Positions 1 to 9,771 of a stretch of 64,000 nucleotides of DNA are shown here, piece by piece; within the stretch, counting starts at the first letter, position 1, and the number at the start of each line of letters is the position of its first letter. This stretch comes from Streptococcus infantis SK970. GTDB taxonomy: Bacteria > Bacillota > Bacilli > Lactobacillales > Streptococcaceae. The DNA is taken from positions 80,001 to 144,000 of the forward strand of contig AFUT01000007.1 of the NCBI GenBank assembly GCA_000223255.2, given 5' to 3'. Under the pieces are notes generated by a model, which saw only the letters and a program-made list of their open reading frames with translations, did not search any database and was not told the DNA's origin. A program made the position numbers and the translations under genes.

Positions 1-2
1 CA

Positions 3-37
3 AACATCTCCTTTTAAATAAATGGAGATGTTTTTTG
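3..37 (+). terminator. Rho-independent terminator at left edge
   Basis: Inverted repeat catctcc/ggagatg (5-11 and 24-30) followed by six T. It ends a gene lying to the left of the window. Confidence 0.85.
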
Positions 38-63
38 ATTTGGAGATAGGGAAGGAGTATAAT
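35..63 (+). promoter_or_regulatory. Promoter of the lipoprotein gene
   Basis: TTGATT at 35-40, a 17-base spacer and TATAAT at 58-63. A GGAGG ribosome site follows at 83-87, just before the ATG at 95. Confidence 0.65.
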
Positions 64-94
64 GAAAGTATAAGGATAGTTTGGAGGTCTGACC

Positions 95-1209
95 ATGAAA
101 AAGCTACTACTAGTCCTAGGTGCTAGTATGCTTGTTTTATCTGCTTGCCACAAAGCGACAGAAGATAGCGCAACTAGTCCATCAACACCAAAAGACCAAC
201 AAACCAAGGAAATAACCAACTATTTTCACTACCTAGCGGATTCCTATCAAAAGGCTCTTGCACACGAAAAAGAAGCCAAGGATACAACTGTTCAGTCACC
301 TATGGCTGCTACTCTAGTAGCTATGGAAGAACTCCAGTTATCTAATCCGACTGACCAAGCTTTGATTATGAAGAACTACTCGGATTTTCAGAAGCTAATC
401 CAATATAACACCCAAAAGTGGCAGGAAGAGTTTGCAAGCTGGGCTTCTTCTATGGGGCAGTCCTATCAAAGACTAGAACATAGAAACTTTGACGAAAAAA
501 TGACTTCATCAAAAAATTGTTAACAACAACTGTCTCTCAGAAAAGTGTCAAATGGAATGTTTTTGGAGTGTCCAGTGACAATGCCTATGATTACTTGGTT
601 TTGGATGCCTACTATGACGATCAAGCCAGACATTTCTACCTATTTACACTGAAGGATGGTCAAGCACAGATTTTGCATACTGATAAGACACTGGAAACGA
701 TCAGTACTGCAAACTTTGAAGAGACTGAAAACACAGATTTAGCACAGCGCTTTAAGGAATTTCTATTAAAAACAAGTGAAACTACAGAGAATGAGCCAGA
801 TACAGACTATAGTGCTCTAACAGATAAGATAAAAATAGCCATGGAATCCTATTCGGATAGTAAAGGTGAAAAATTTAAGTCGACTAACCTAGCAACATAT
901 GGTCGCTATTATGGACTTGCAGTCCCAGATCAGATTATGCAATTTGGACAAGTGGATGGGGTGAACTATACTTTTAAATGGTTCGACTATATTGCTGGTG
1001 TTGGTGAAAAAAGGTTTGACATCTTAGCCTGCTATGTGAATGAAGCAGGGACAGAGGTGATTCTATTTGGATACAAGGATGGTCACCCTACTATTTTGCA
1101 TACTGAGGGGCAACCAAAGATTGAGAAAAACGAAGCAGGTACCATTATAAATGCCCAGGTTCATTTTGTTAGTTTTCCCCAACCGATATTGGAAGGAGTT
1201 TTCAATTAG
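95..1209 (+). CDS. Lipoprotein with two DUF4767-like domains (frameshifted in this sequence)
   Basis: Secreted lipoprotein, about 371 residues once one missing base is restored. The signal peptide ends in the lipobox LSAC (Cys18), so it should be lipidated and held on the outer face of the membrane. Two related domains follow, roughly residues 109-225 and 250-371; both end in a similar stretch (LFTLKDGQAQILHT and LFGYKDGHPTILHT), which points to internal duplication. They resemble DUF4767, a domain common in streptococcal lipoproteins with no known function. As written, the frame ends at 523 and resumes at 517; one extra A in the runs at 496-502 or 511-516 joins the halves. It has its own promoter and no obvious partner gene. 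Confidence 0.8.
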
Positions 1210-1276
1210 TAGAGATGGGGAACACCTCTTGCAGGTAGAGTGTTTCTCGTGAAACATACTCCTTATATAAAAAAAG

Positions 1277-1308
1277 TTCTCCACATAAAATAATTTGTGG
1301 AGTTTTTT
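1277..1308 (+). terminator. Terminator after the lipoprotein gene
   Basis: Stem ctccaca/tgtggag (1279-1285, 1296-1302) followed by a T run. Confidence 0.85.
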
Positions 1309-1321
1309 CTATAATTTGTAG

Positions 1322-1370
1322 TTTAAACTGTCCTAAAAATAAGAGTATACTATTTTTGTAAACGTTATCA
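1322..1370 (+). promoter_or_regulatory. Promoter with perfect cre (CcpA) site for the ABC importer
   Basis: TATACT (1346-1351) with a weak -35 TTTAAA (1322-1327). TGTAAACGTTATCA at 1357-1370 fits the cre consensus TGWAANCGNTNWCA at every position. It lies just after the -10, over the transcription start, where CcpA bound to HPr-Ser-P would repress. The operon should therefore be shut down when a preferred sugar is present. Confidence 0.8.
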
Positions 1371-1424
1371 AGTCTAAAAAAATGTGAGATTATGAAGTTT
1401 TAGAAAATAAAAAGGGAGGAAATT

Positions 1425-2354
1425 ATGAACAAGTTTTCAAAAACTTTAAGAGATAATTGGATTTTTCTCTTAATGGTTCTACCAGGAACAATTTGGTTGA
1501 TTTTATTCTTCTACATTCCAGTTTTTGGGAATGTGGTTGCCTTCAAAGACTACCATATGACTGGTGAAGGATTCGTCCACAGTATTATAAATAGTAAATG
1601 GGTTGGACTAGATAACTTTAAATTCTTGTTTAGTTCAAAAGATGCCTTTGTCATCACTCGAAACACTGTACTTTACAACCTTGGATTTATCTTTATCGGT
1701 TTGGTTGTGTCAGTTGGTATCGCCATTATCCTTAGCGAACTTCGCTCTAAGCAAATGGTTAAAATCTACCAAACATCTATGTTATTCCCTTACTTCCTAT
1801 CTTGGGTTATCATCAGTTTCTTTACAGATGCATTCCTAAATATCGATAAAGGGCTTATCAACCACACCTTAGAAGCTCTAGGGATGAAGGGTATCAACTT
1901 CTACGCTGATGTAAGTATTTGGCCTTACCTCCTCCTCTTCCTAGGTATCTGGAAAGGCTTTGGATATAGTAGTGTGATGTACTACGCAACGATCATGGGT
2001 ATTGACCCAACTTACTACGAAGCAGCGACAGTGGATGGTGCTAGCAAATGGCAACGTATCCGTAACGTAACCATCCCTCAGTTGACACCGCTTGTGACAG
2101 TATTGACCATCCTTGCAGTCGGAAATATCTTCCGCGCAGACTTCGGTCTTTTCTACCAAATCCCACACAACGCTGGTCAGCTCTATAGTGTAACAAACGT
2201 ATTGGACGTCTATGTCTTTAACGGATTGACTCAGACAGCAGATATCGGTATGGCGTCAGCAGCCGGTCTCTATCAGTCAATTGTCGGTTTGATTCTCGTT
2301 ATCCTATCAAACTTACTTGCAAGACGTGTTGATCCTAACTCAGCACTATTCTAG
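1425..2354 (+). CDS. ABC sugar transporter permease, LplB/YtcP type
   Basis: Inner-membrane permease of a carbohydrate importer, 309 residues with about six membrane helices. The cytoplasmic EAA loop that docks the ATPase is visible near residues 197-222 (YYEAATVDGASKWQRIRNVT, then IPQL). The family imports oligosaccharides or complex glycans. It is the first gene of a three-gene set (two permeases and a binding lipoprotein) that I recall as matching the pneumococcal SP_0090-SP_0092 locus. There is no ATPase gene here, so it probably borrows a shared one such as MsmK. A strong RBS (aaaggga) precedes the ATG. Confidence 0.9.
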   Translation: MNKFSKTLRDNWIFLLMVLPGTIWLILFFYIPVFGNVVAFKDYHMTGEGFVHSIINSKWVGLDNFKFLFSSKDAFVITRNTVLYNLGFIFIGLVVSVGIAIILSELRSKQMVKIYQTSMLFPYFLSWVIISFFTDAFLNIDKGLINHTLEALGMKGINFYADVSIWPYLLLFLGIWKGFGYSSVMYYATIMGIDPTYYEAATVDGASKWQRIRNVTIPQLTPLVTVLTILAVGNIFRADFGLFYQIPHNAGQLYSVTNVLDVYVFNGLTQTADIGMASAAGLYQSIVGLILVILSNLLARRVDPNSALF

Positions 2355-2367
2355 AAAGGAGGAGCAT

Positions 2368-3287
2368 ATGGCAAAAAAAATTCAAAAAGAAAAATTGATA
2401 ATGTTGGCATACACTCCTTCAGCAAAAAAGCAGATATCTTCTTTAGTATCATATCTGGTTTGCTGGCCTTCTCTTGTATCTTGCCTTTCATCTTTGTAAT
2501 CATTATCTCAATTACAGATGAGAAGAGTATCGTTCAATATGGATATAGTTTCTTCCCATCACAATTTGGTTTAGATGGTTTTGAGTTCTTGGCTCAGTTT
2601 AAGGACAAGATTCTACAAGCGCTCTTTATCTCAACCTTTGTGACAGTTGTCGGTACGTTGACAAACGTGTTCATCACAACAACATACGCTTATGCCATCT
2701 CACGTTCAACATTTAAGTATCGCAAATTCTTTACAATCTTTGCCCTTCTTAGTATGTTGTTCAATGCTGGTTTGGTACCAGGCTATATCGTGGTAACTCA
2801 GTTACTTCACTTGGGTGATACTATTTGGGCCTTGATTGTTCCGATGCTTCTATCTCCATTCAACATTATGTTGATGCGGTCATTCTTCAAGAAGACCATC
2901 CCAGAAGCAATCCTCGAATCAGCTCGTATCGACGGTGCTAGTGAGGCGCGGATCTTCTTCCAAATCTGTTTACCACTCTCTCTTCCAGGGATTGCGACTA
3001 TCACACTTTTGACAGCGCTTGGCTTCTGGAATGACTGGTTTAACGCTCTACTTTACATCAAGAGTGACAACTTGTATCCATTGCAATATTTGCTTATGCA
3101 AATTCAAAACAACATGGATTACATTGCTAAGTCAGTTGGTATGTCAGGACAACTTGCGGTTGCCCTACCAAAAGAAACAGGTCGTATGGCCATGGTCGTA
3201 GTTGCGACTGTTCCAATTGCGATTCTCTATCCATTCTTCCAACGCTACTTTGTAAAAGGTTTAACTATCGGTGGTGTTAAAGAATAA
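2368..3287 (+). CDS. ABC sugar transporter permease, YtcP/ProW-like second subunit (frameshifted)
   Basis: Second permease of the importer, about 306 residues after repair, with six membrane helices. The EAA motif near residues 190-215 reads ESARIDGASEARIFFQICLP, the usual form for carbohydrate uptake systems of the MalG class. Translation starts at ATG 2368 after an aaaggagga site that overlaps the end of the first permease gene. The first 40 codons run out of frame because one A is missing at about 2390-2396; the frame continues from 2460. Restoring it gives the N-terminus MAKKIQKEKIDNVG and one continuous protein. Confidence 0.88.
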
Positions 3288-3390
3288 GAGACGCTGAGAA
3301 ACAAGTTTTCTCTACCCTATCTAACTTTTCTTTGTTGAAAAGTAGATCACTAAAATTGTTTTAAATTTAAAATAAAAAAGGAGTTTTATC

Positions 3391-4877
3391 ATGAAAAACT
3401 GGAAAAAATATGCTTTTGCATCTGCTAGTCTTGTAGCTTTAGCTGCTAGCCTTGCAGCTTGTGGTAACCTTAAAGGAAATAACCAAAAAGCTGCTGAATC
3501 ATCATCATCAGGTGACAAAACTGTTATCAAGATGTACCAAATCGGTGACAAACCAGATAACTTGGATGAGTTGCTAGAAAATGCAAACAAAATCATCGGA
3601 GAAAAAGTTGGTGCTAAATTAGATATCCAATACCTTGGTTGGGGTGACTACGGCAAGAAAATGTCAGTTATCACTTCATCAGGTGAAAACTATGATATCG
3701 CATTTGCAGATAACTACGTTGTAAACGCTCAAAAAGGTGCTTATGCTGACTTGACAGAATTGTACAAGAAAGAAGGAGCTGAACTTTACAAAGCGCTTGA
3801 CCCAGCTTACATCAAAGGGAACACTGTAAACGGTAAAATCTATGCAGTTCCAGTTGCAGCCAACGTTGCATCTTCACAAAACTTTGCTTTCAACGGTCCA
3901 CTTCTTGAAAAATATGGAATCGATATCTCAGGTGTAACTTCATACGAAACACTTGAGCCAGTATTGAAACAAATCAAAGAAAAAGCTCCAGATGTAATGC
4001 CATTCGCTGTTGGTAAAAACTTTATCCCATCAGAAAACTTTGACTACCCAGTTGCAAATGGTCTTCCATTTGTCATCGACCTTGAAGGCGACACTACTAA
4101 GATCGTAAACCGTTACGAAGTTCCTCGTTTCGTAGAACACTTGAAGACTCTTCACAAATTCTATGAAGCAGGATACATTCCAAAAGACGTAGCAACTAGT
4201 GATACTTCATATGACCTTACTCAAGATACTTGGCTTGTTCGCGAAGAAACAGTAGGACCAGCTGACTACGGTAGCAGCTTGCTTTCTCGTGTTGCTAACA
4301 GAGACATCCAAATCAAACCATTTACTAACTTCATCAAGAAAACCAAACAACTCAAGTTGCAAACTTTGTAATCTCAAACAACTCTAAGAACAAAGAAAAA
4401 GCAATGGAAGTGTTGAACCTCTTGAACACTAACCCAGAACTCTTGAACGGACTTGTTTATGGACCAGAAGGCAAGAACTGGGAAAAAGTTCCAGGTAAAG
4501 AAAACCGTGTTAAAGTTCTCGATGGATACAAAGGAAACACTCACATGTCAGGATGGAACACTGGTAACAACTGGATCCTTTACATCAACGAAAACGTAAC
4601 AGATGAACAAATTGCACAATCTAAGAAAGATTTGGAAACTGCAAAAGAATCTCCAGCGCTTGGATTCATCTTTAACACTGACAACGTGAAATCTGAAATT
4701 TCAGCTATCACTAACACTATGCAACAATTCGATACAGGTATCAATACTGGTACTTTAGACCCAGAAAAAGCTATTCCAGAATTGATGGAAAAACTTAAAT
4801 CTGAAGGTGCTTACCAAAAAGTATTGGATGAAATGCAAAAACAATACGATGAATTCTTGAAAAGCAAAAAATCTTAA
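3391..4877 (+). CDS. Sugar ABC transporter substrate-binding lipoprotein (frameshifted)
   Basis: Extracellular solute-binding lipoprotein, about 495 residues after repair. The signal peptide ends in LAAC (Cys about 24), so the mature protein is lipid-anchored and passes a glycan to the two permeases encoded just upstream. The type-1 binding-protein fold runs through the whole chain, and the C-terminal part matches the DUF3502 group found with LplB/YtcP permeases. I recognise it as close to pneumococcal SP_0092. The frame breaks near 4335-4342, where one A is missing, and resumes before 4404 (TQVANFVISNNSKNKEKAME after repair). The substrate is unknown; a host or dietary oligosaccharide is likely. 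Confidence 0.88.
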
Positions 4878-4914
4878 GATAGATTGATTTCGTGTATTCA
4901 TTCCTAAAAAGAGC

Positions 4915-4963
4915 AATCACTATCTTGTCTGGGTATTTCCAGATGGGGTAGTGATTCTTTTTG
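4915..4963 (+). terminator. Terminator of the ABC importer operon
   Basis: Stem aatcacta/tagtgatt (4915-4922, 4949-4956) with a long loop, then cttttt. Confidence 0.75.
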
Positions 4964-5256
4964 TATTTGGTGCGAAAATGCTAAAGAGAGCGACTAGAAA
5001 AGCTTTTTAAATACAATATGATAGTATATGAATAGGGCTTAATTGAGCTAATATCCCTATTAGTTTAATTAAGTAGATTTTTAAATAAATCTAGCTTATA
5101 ATAATAGTGTAAAACAATGAAAGCGCTTAACTTTGTGAAAATTACTTTATTTACTTGGTGATTTCTAGATTGGCTATCTAGGCTGAGTAAATGACAATCG
5201 ACAATTTTTATCAATAATTCCCTTTTGGGATAAGAATTTTACATGAGGTTATTCAT
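4964..5256 (+). promoter_or_regulatory. Regulatory spacer before the MFS carrier: promoter, cre-like site, inverted repeats
   Basis: A 293-base stretch with no gene. It holds an inverted repeat aataggg/ccctatt (about 5031-5061), a second one tagattt/aaatcta (5074-5080, 5087-5093) over the -35 area, and TATAAT at 5097-5102. Shortly downstream TGAAAGCGCTTAAC (5118-5131) matches 12 of 14 cre positions. The 5' leader then contains ctaga/tctag flanked by tttact/agtaaa. The arrangement suggests CcpA control plus perhaps a second regulator at the 5074-5093 palindrome. Confidence 0.55.
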
Positions 5257-6450
5257 ATGAAAAAAACACCCAATCGTTGGTTAATTTTGGCAGCAGCCAT
5301 TTTAACGAATCTCTCTCTAGGTGCTGGTTACGCCTGGTCAGTCTTTCAAAAGGCACTGCTAGAAACCAATGCTAGTCAAGGATGGGTTCAAGCCCAAACT
5401 TCTTTGGCCTTTAGTATTTCTTTTGCAATGGTACCTGTTGGTATGATTATTTTTGGTCCTAAAGTTGATTCAGTAGGACCTAAGAAATTTGTATTCCTAG
5501 GTGGTATTCTCTTCGGTGCTGGGATGTTCGCTACTGGATTTGCTACCACTCTTCCAGTCCTTTATCTCACTTACGGGGTTGTCCTAGGACTTGGTATTGG
5601 TTCAGCTTATGGAGCATCTACTTCAGTTGCCACTAAGTGGTTCCCAGATAAAAAAGGTCTAGCTGGTGGTTTGACAGCAGCAGGTTTCGGGTTGGGTCCC
5701 CTTATTATCGGTCCAGTTGCCAAATCTTTGATTGCTTCTATGGGTGTTTACTCAACATTCAAAGTATTAGGTATCATTCTTCTAATTGTTATTTGTACTT
5801 CTTCATTGGTTATGGAGAAAGCTCCTGTGGCTGCACCGGCAGCTGGAGCATCTCAACCAGAAGGTAAAACTTACAAAGAAATGCTTCGTGACGGAAATTA
5901 CTGGCTTCTATGGTTGATTTACGTTCTTGGTGCTACTGGTGGAATGATGATCATCGGTACTGCAGCATCAATTTCTGACCAGTATCAACTTGTAGGAGAA
6001 GCTACACTCTTCGTTATGTTAGTATCTATCGCTAATACATTTGGACGTATCTTCTGGGGTTCAGTATCTGATAAGATCGGTCGCTACCCTACAGTTATCG
6101 CTATGTTTGGAGCAATCGCTGTTGGATTATTGCTTACAGCCTTGTTCAAAGGCCCAGGAAGCATCTTGGCTATCCTTGGAGTTATGATGGTTGCCTTGTC
6201 ATTCGGTGGATTTCTAGGTTCATTCCCAGGTATCACTGCTGAAAACTGGGGAGTAACTTATGTAGGAACAAACTACGGTTGGATGTTTACTGCATACGGT
6301 GTGGCTGCGATTGCTGGTCCACAGCTTGGTGCACGTCTTGCACAAGCAAACCAAGGAGACTACACAATGGCCTTCTTCATCGTTATCGGTATGGCTATCG
6401 TTGGTATTCTTCTCCAACTCTTCTACATGTCTAAAGTTAAAAAAGCATAA
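5257..6450 (+). CDS. MFS transporter, oxalate/formate antiporter (OFA) family
   Basis: Twelve-helix major-facilitator carrier, 397 residues. The N-terminus (NRWLILAAAILTNLSLGAGY) and the repeated glycine-rich helices fit the OFA group, whose members exchange or import small carboxylates such as oxalate/formate, pyruvate or lactate. Helices 1-6 cover about residues 8-185; a proline- and alanine-rich loop near 190-210 leads to helices 7-12. It is a single-gene unit with its own promoter, cre-like site and terminator, so it is probably tuned to carbon status. The exact substrate cannot be read from sequence; a fermentation acid is the best guess. Confidence 0.85.
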   Translation: MKKTPNRWLILAAAILTNLSLGAGYAWSVFQKALLETNASQGWVQAQTSLAFSISFAMVPVGMIIFGPKVDSVGPKKFVFLGGILFGAGMFATGFATTLPVLYLTYGVVLGLGIGSAYGASTSVATKWFPDKKGLAGGLTAAGFGLGPLIIGPVAKSLIASMGVYSTFKVLGIILLIVICTSSLVMEKAPVAAPAAGASQPEGKTYKEMLRDGNYWLLWLIYVLGATGGMMIIGTAASISDQYQLVGEATLFVMLVSIANTFGRIFWGSVSDKIGRYPTVIAMFGAIAVGLLLTALFKGPGSILAILGVMMVALSFGGFLGSFPGITAENWGVTYVGTNYGWMFTAYGVAAIAGPQLGARLAQANQGDYTMAFFIVIGMAIVGILLQLFYMSKVKKA

Positions 6451-6455
6451 ACATT

Positions 6456-6484
6456 AATCCTTGGAATTTTCCAAGGATTTTTTA
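6456..6484 (+). terminator. Terminator after the OFA carrier
   Basis: Perfect stem aatccttgga/tccaaggatt (6456-6465, 6470-6479) followed by T residues. Confidence 0.9.
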
Positions 6485-6559
6485 TGATTTTGAATTAGCT
6501 GTAGGATTGCAAATCAAAACTAGCTCCTGCCAGAGGAGGTTAATTTTCAGTCAAATAAA

Positions 6560-6588
6560 TTGCAATCGCTTTTCTTTATCGGTATACT
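6560..6588 (+). promoter_or_regulatory. Promoter of trhO
   Basis: TTGCAA (6560-6565), 17 bases, TATACT (6583-6588). Transcription would begin near 6595, which argues against the ATG at 6600 as the start codon and for the one at 6645. Confidence 0.7.
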
Positions 6589-6644
6589 AGTATAGTTAGA
6601 TGAAAAATTCTGAAAATTTGAGAATAGAAAAGAGAACAAATCTT

Positions 6645-7631
6645 ATGTCAAAAGATATTCGAGTTTTACTTTACTATAAATATGTTCCTATTGAAAACGC
6701 AGAACAATTTGCGGCTGAACACTTGGCTTTCTGTAAATCAATCGGCCTCAAGGGCCGTATCCTAGTCGCAGACGAAGGGATCAACGGAACTGTTTCTGGG
6801 GACTATGAGACTACGCAAAAATACATGGACTATGTTCACAGCCTTCCAGGTATGGAAGACCTTTGGTTCAAGATTGACGAAGAAAGTGAGCAAGCCTTCA
6901 AGAAGATGTTTGTTCGCTATAAAAAGGAAATCGTCCACCTTGGTTTAGAGGATGATAACTTTGACAATGATATCAATCCCCTTGAAACAACAGGTGCGTA
7001 CTTGTCTCCAAAAGAATTCAAAGAAGCTCTTCTAGACGAAGATACAGTTGTCCTTGATACTCGTAATGACTACGAGTACGATCTTGGACATTTCCGTGGG
7101 GCTATCCGTCCGGATATCCGCAACTTCCGCGAGTTGCCACAGTGGGTTCGTGATAACAAGGAAAAATTCATGGATAAGCGTGTCGTAGTATACTGTACTG
7201 GTGGTGTCCGTTGTGAGAAATTCTCTGGCTGGATGGTTCGTGAAGGCTACAAAGATGTTGGTCAATTACACGGCGGAATTGCGACTTATGGTAAAGATTC
7301 AGAAGTTCAAGGTGAACTTTGGGATGGTAAAATGTACGTCTTTGATGAGCGTATTGCAGTCGATGTCAATCATGTCAACCCAACCATCGTCGGAAAAGAT
7401 TGGTTTGATGGTACACCATGTGAACGTTATGTCAACTGTGGAAATCCATTCTGTAATCGTCGTATCTTGACATCTGAAGAGAATGAAGATAAGTATCTCC
7501 GTGGTTGCTCACACGAGTGTCGTGTTCATCCGCGTAATCGCTATGTTTTAGAGCATGAATTGACGCAAGATCAAGTCATCGAGCGTCTAGCAGCGATTGG
7601 TGAGAACTTGGATCATTCTGAAGTTGTATAA
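6645..7631 (+). CDS. trhO: tRNA uridine(34) hydroxylase TrhO (rhodanese-fold, UPF0176)
   Basis: Cytosolic enzyme that, in its characterised relatives, makes the O2-dependent 5-hydroxyuridine at wobble position 34 of several tRNAs. 328 residues from ATG 6645, the usual family length. An N-terminal acylphosphatase-like domain (about 1-95) precedes a rhodanese domain (about 120-215) with the catalytic loop CTGGVRCEK. The C-terminus is rich in cysteine (CGNPFCNRR and [12 protein letters not shown]), as in other members. An upstream in-frame ATG at 6600 sits almost on the predicted transcription start and adds 15 residues that do not resemble the family, so I prefer 6645. Confidence 0.92.
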   Translation: MSKDIRVLLYYKYVPIENAEQFAAEHLAFCKSIGLKGRILVADEGINGTVSGDYETTQKYMDYVHSLPGMEDLWFKIDEESEQAFKKMFVRYKKEIVHLGLEDDNFDNDINPLETTGAYLSPKEFKEALLDEDTVVLDTRNDYEYDLGHFRGAIRPDIRNFRELPQWVRDNKEKFMDKRVVVYCTGGVRCEKFSGWMVREGYKDVGQLHGGIATYGKDSEVQGELWDGKMYVFDERIAVDVNHVNPTIVGKDWFDGTPCERYVNCGNPFCNRRILTSEENEDKYLRGCSHECRVHPRNRYVLEHELTQDQVIERLAAIGENLDHSEVV

Positions 7632-7638
7632 AAGTAGG

Positions 7639-7662
7639 ACAGTCCTTAGGGACTGTTTTTTC
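7639..7662 (+). terminator. Terminator after trhO
   Basis: Stem acagtcc/ggactgt (7639-7645, 7650-7656) with a four-base loop and a T run. Confidence 0.92.
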
Positions 7663-7716
7663 TATGCTGTTGACCAAAAAATCTTAAATTTGTTTCTGCA
7701 TCTTTCAGGAAAATGG

Positions 7717-7741
7717 TGTATACTATATGTAAACGATTTCA
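7717..7741 (+). promoter_or_regulatory. Extended -10 promoter with perfect cre site
   Basis: TGTATACT-type element (-10 TATACT 7719-7724 preceded by TG). TGTAAACGATTTCA at 7728-7741 fits the cre consensus TGWAANCGNTNWCA completely and covers the start of transcription. The ATG at 7713 lies upstream of the -10, so the start at 7755 is the real one. Confidence 0.8.
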
Positions 7742-7754
7742 AAGGAGACCATTT

Positions 7755-8615
7755 ATGGTGAAAACATTTTTTATTCCAAATAAACAAAGTATTTTAGGAC
7801 AACAGGAGATTCTTACGGCCAAATCAATTTTAGGTTTGGTAGAAGGCTTAGAGTCGCATAGTTATGATGCTGTCTACCTCCGTCAACCTCTCAATCGCCT
7901 TGAGTATATCGAGTGTGGAATCGTAGGTAAGTCTCAATTTCTCTTTAAAGTTCGTTATGTAGATACTCAAAAAGGCTATCAAGTAATCATTCCTGACTTG
8001 ATTACAAGAGCGGATTGGGAAATTGTCGAGTCTTTCTTGCAAGCCTTATCTAGTAAGGTCGGTGAAGCAGTTGAAGGTTTGGCAGACTTTGATTTGGAAA
8101 ACTATTTCCAAGAAACTGTCAAGAGCTATCTAGCGGATAAGGCTGCTCGTATGGCCTTCTGCCAAGGGATTCTTTCACCTGTTTACTTTGATAAGAAGGA
8201 TTTAGAAAGTTTCCTAGAAGAAGATGGATTGACACGTTTTGAAGAGTTAGTCAAGAAAGTTCAAGGTTCAGATGCTTATCCTGCAAGTGCTAAATTCTAT
8301 CCAGATAGTGAAGGTAAGGTTCATGGTATCTATCATCTAGCTCAGGGGGTGAAGACTATTTTGCCAAAAGAACCAGTGATTCCAGCACCTTATGTTGAGC
8401 AGTTGGTAGGAAAAGAGCTTGTCTGGGAGATTGATTTGGTAAAAATCTCTGGGGATGGCTCAAAACCAGAAGATTATGAAGCGATAGCTAGACTGGATTA
8501 CCAAGCATTTTTAGGAGCTTTGCCAAAAGAACTTTATCAGGACTTAGATGCTAACCAAATAGTGGTAGGACCAATCTTAGGGAAAGATTTTGAGAACTTA
8601 GTAAAAGGTAACTAG
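7755..8615 (+). CDS. DUF4299 family protein
   Basis: Soluble protein of 286 residues starting MVKTFFIPNK after an aaaggaga site at 7741-7748. It resembles the DUF4299 family, which is common in streptococci and has no assigned function. No signal peptide, membrane helix or catalytic motif is apparent; the chain is acidic and looks globular and cytoplasmic. The cre site on its promoter is the best clue: expression should fall during growth on preferred sugar. It is a single-gene transcript bounded by terminators, so neighbours add little. Confidence 0.75.
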   Translation: MVKTFFIPNKQSILGQQEILTAKSILGLVEGLESHSYDAVYLRQPLNRLEYIECGIVGKSQFLFKVRYVDTQKGYQVIIPDLITRADWEIVESFLQALSSKVGEAVEGLADFDLENYFQETVKSYLADKAARMAFCQGILSPVYFDKKDLESFLEEDGLTRFEELVKKVQGSDAYPASAKFYPDSEGKVHGIYHLAQGVKTILPKEPVIPAPYVEQLVGKELVWEIDLVKISGDGSKPEDYEAIARLDYQAFLGALPKELYQDLDANQIVVGPILGKDFENLVKGN

Positions 8616-8655
8616 AGGCATAAATGAAAGATATTTGTTTTAAATAATGTGAAAA

Positions 8656-8680
8656 GGCAGATCGTTTGATCTGCTTTTTG
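8656..8680 (+). terminator. Terminator after the DUF4299 gene
   Basis: Stem gcagatc/gatctgc (8657-8663, 8668-8674) followed by five T. Confidence 0.92.
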
Positions 8681-8686
8681 TGTACA

Positions 8687-8716
8687 CAAAAAAATCCTGT
8701 CAGAGTGACAGGATTT
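8687..8716 (-). terminator. Terminator of the PadR operon (minus strand)
   Basis: Inverted repeat atcctgtca/tgacaggat. Read on the minus strand it is followed by a run of seven T and lies just beyond the stop of the minus-strand gene ending at 8721. Confidence 0.85.
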
Positions 8717-8720
8717 TATC

Positions 8721-9724
8721 TTACATAAAAGCAAGGATTCGGAGATAGTCAAAAACAAGAGCTATTTCTGCTAGGAAAAAGAGAAATAGAACACCACCGT
8801 TGACTAGGAAAGCTAAGAGAAGGCGATAGAAGGGATCGGTTTGACTATCCTTGCTAGGTCTTGAGATGAAGTAGAGATTGGCCAAGAGAGTCAGACCAAT
8901 GCTAATCAAGCAAAGCAATACTGCAAATCGTAGACCATTAAAAAGAGCGAAGAAACTAGCAATACCTGTCAAGAGAACTGGGATAGCCAAGAGTCTGCTA
9001 TGTGCTTGAAAGGCTCTTTCTAATGTCCAATCACTGTCCTGATCGACAAAACGTTTGACTACAAATCCACCCATGAGAATTGAAAAGAAGAAGAGACTTG
9101 TCGCTACTAGGATGGAGAAGACCGAGAAGAGATTGAGAGACGGGAATTGTTCCATGAAGTGAGCATCGATGCTTGCCATACGACCATAGTAGCCTTGTTT
9201 GGCGTGATAAACTGTAAAGAGGAAACTCGTAGCAGAAAAGATAGTTAGGAGCACAAAGGCATTATAACTATGTTTTTTATCTGTATCAATGCTTGCTGTT
9301 GGCTCTTTAAGAGCACCTTGTAACCAGACCCAAAAATCAGCCAATTCTTCTTTGAAGATTGCAGTTTTTGTAGGGACAGGATCTGGTACAAATGGACTTT
9401 CCAAAGATTTGCTAGGCTGAGGTGCTTCCTTAACGGGTTTTCTGCTTGGTCTGTCTTTGTTGCCAGTTCTTCTTGTTCTTCAGTCTCTACAGGTTCTTCT
9501 GACTTGTCTGTATCTGCTACGATTTCTTCGTGTTCGTCACTCTCTACTTTCTCTAGGTCAGCTTCTTGTTCTTCAGGATTGGCTTGAAGGCTTTCTTCAA
9601 CCACTGGCAATTCTTCTTTTTCTTTTAACTCTTCTTGGGGAATGACTGAGTCAGATGGGTTATCTTTTTTCTCATTGTTGGCTGTTTTCTCGAAATCAGC
9701 ACTTTCGAACCATTCTTGAGTCAT
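8721..9724 (-). CDS. Membrane protein with acidic N-terminal region, DUF6574-like (frameshifted)
   Basis: About 334 residues after repair. The first 120 residues are a hydrophilic, glutamate-rich tail (EEQEADLEKVESDEHEE) without predicted structure. The C-terminal half has five hydrophobic helices, as in Yip1-like or DUF6574 proteins. It is the last gene of the minus-strand PadR set, 47 bases after the DUF4097 gene, and starts after an aaaggagg site. One base is missing near 9437-9441 (gttttc on the plus strand); adding it joins QAEKPVKEAPQPSKSLESP and gives one open frame. The function is unknown; its context suggests the cell envelope. Confidence 0.72.
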
Positions 9725-9771
9725 GATGAGACCTCCTTTTTATTTCTTGTTTGAGTAGTAATGATTAACTA

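Noticed and set aside
6600..6644. Upstream ATG as start of trhO
   Set aside because: It lies about at the predicted transcription start, has no RBS and adds residues outside the family.
7713..7754. Upstream ATG as start of the DUF4299 gene
   Set aside because: It lies upstream of the -10 element, so it is not transcribed.
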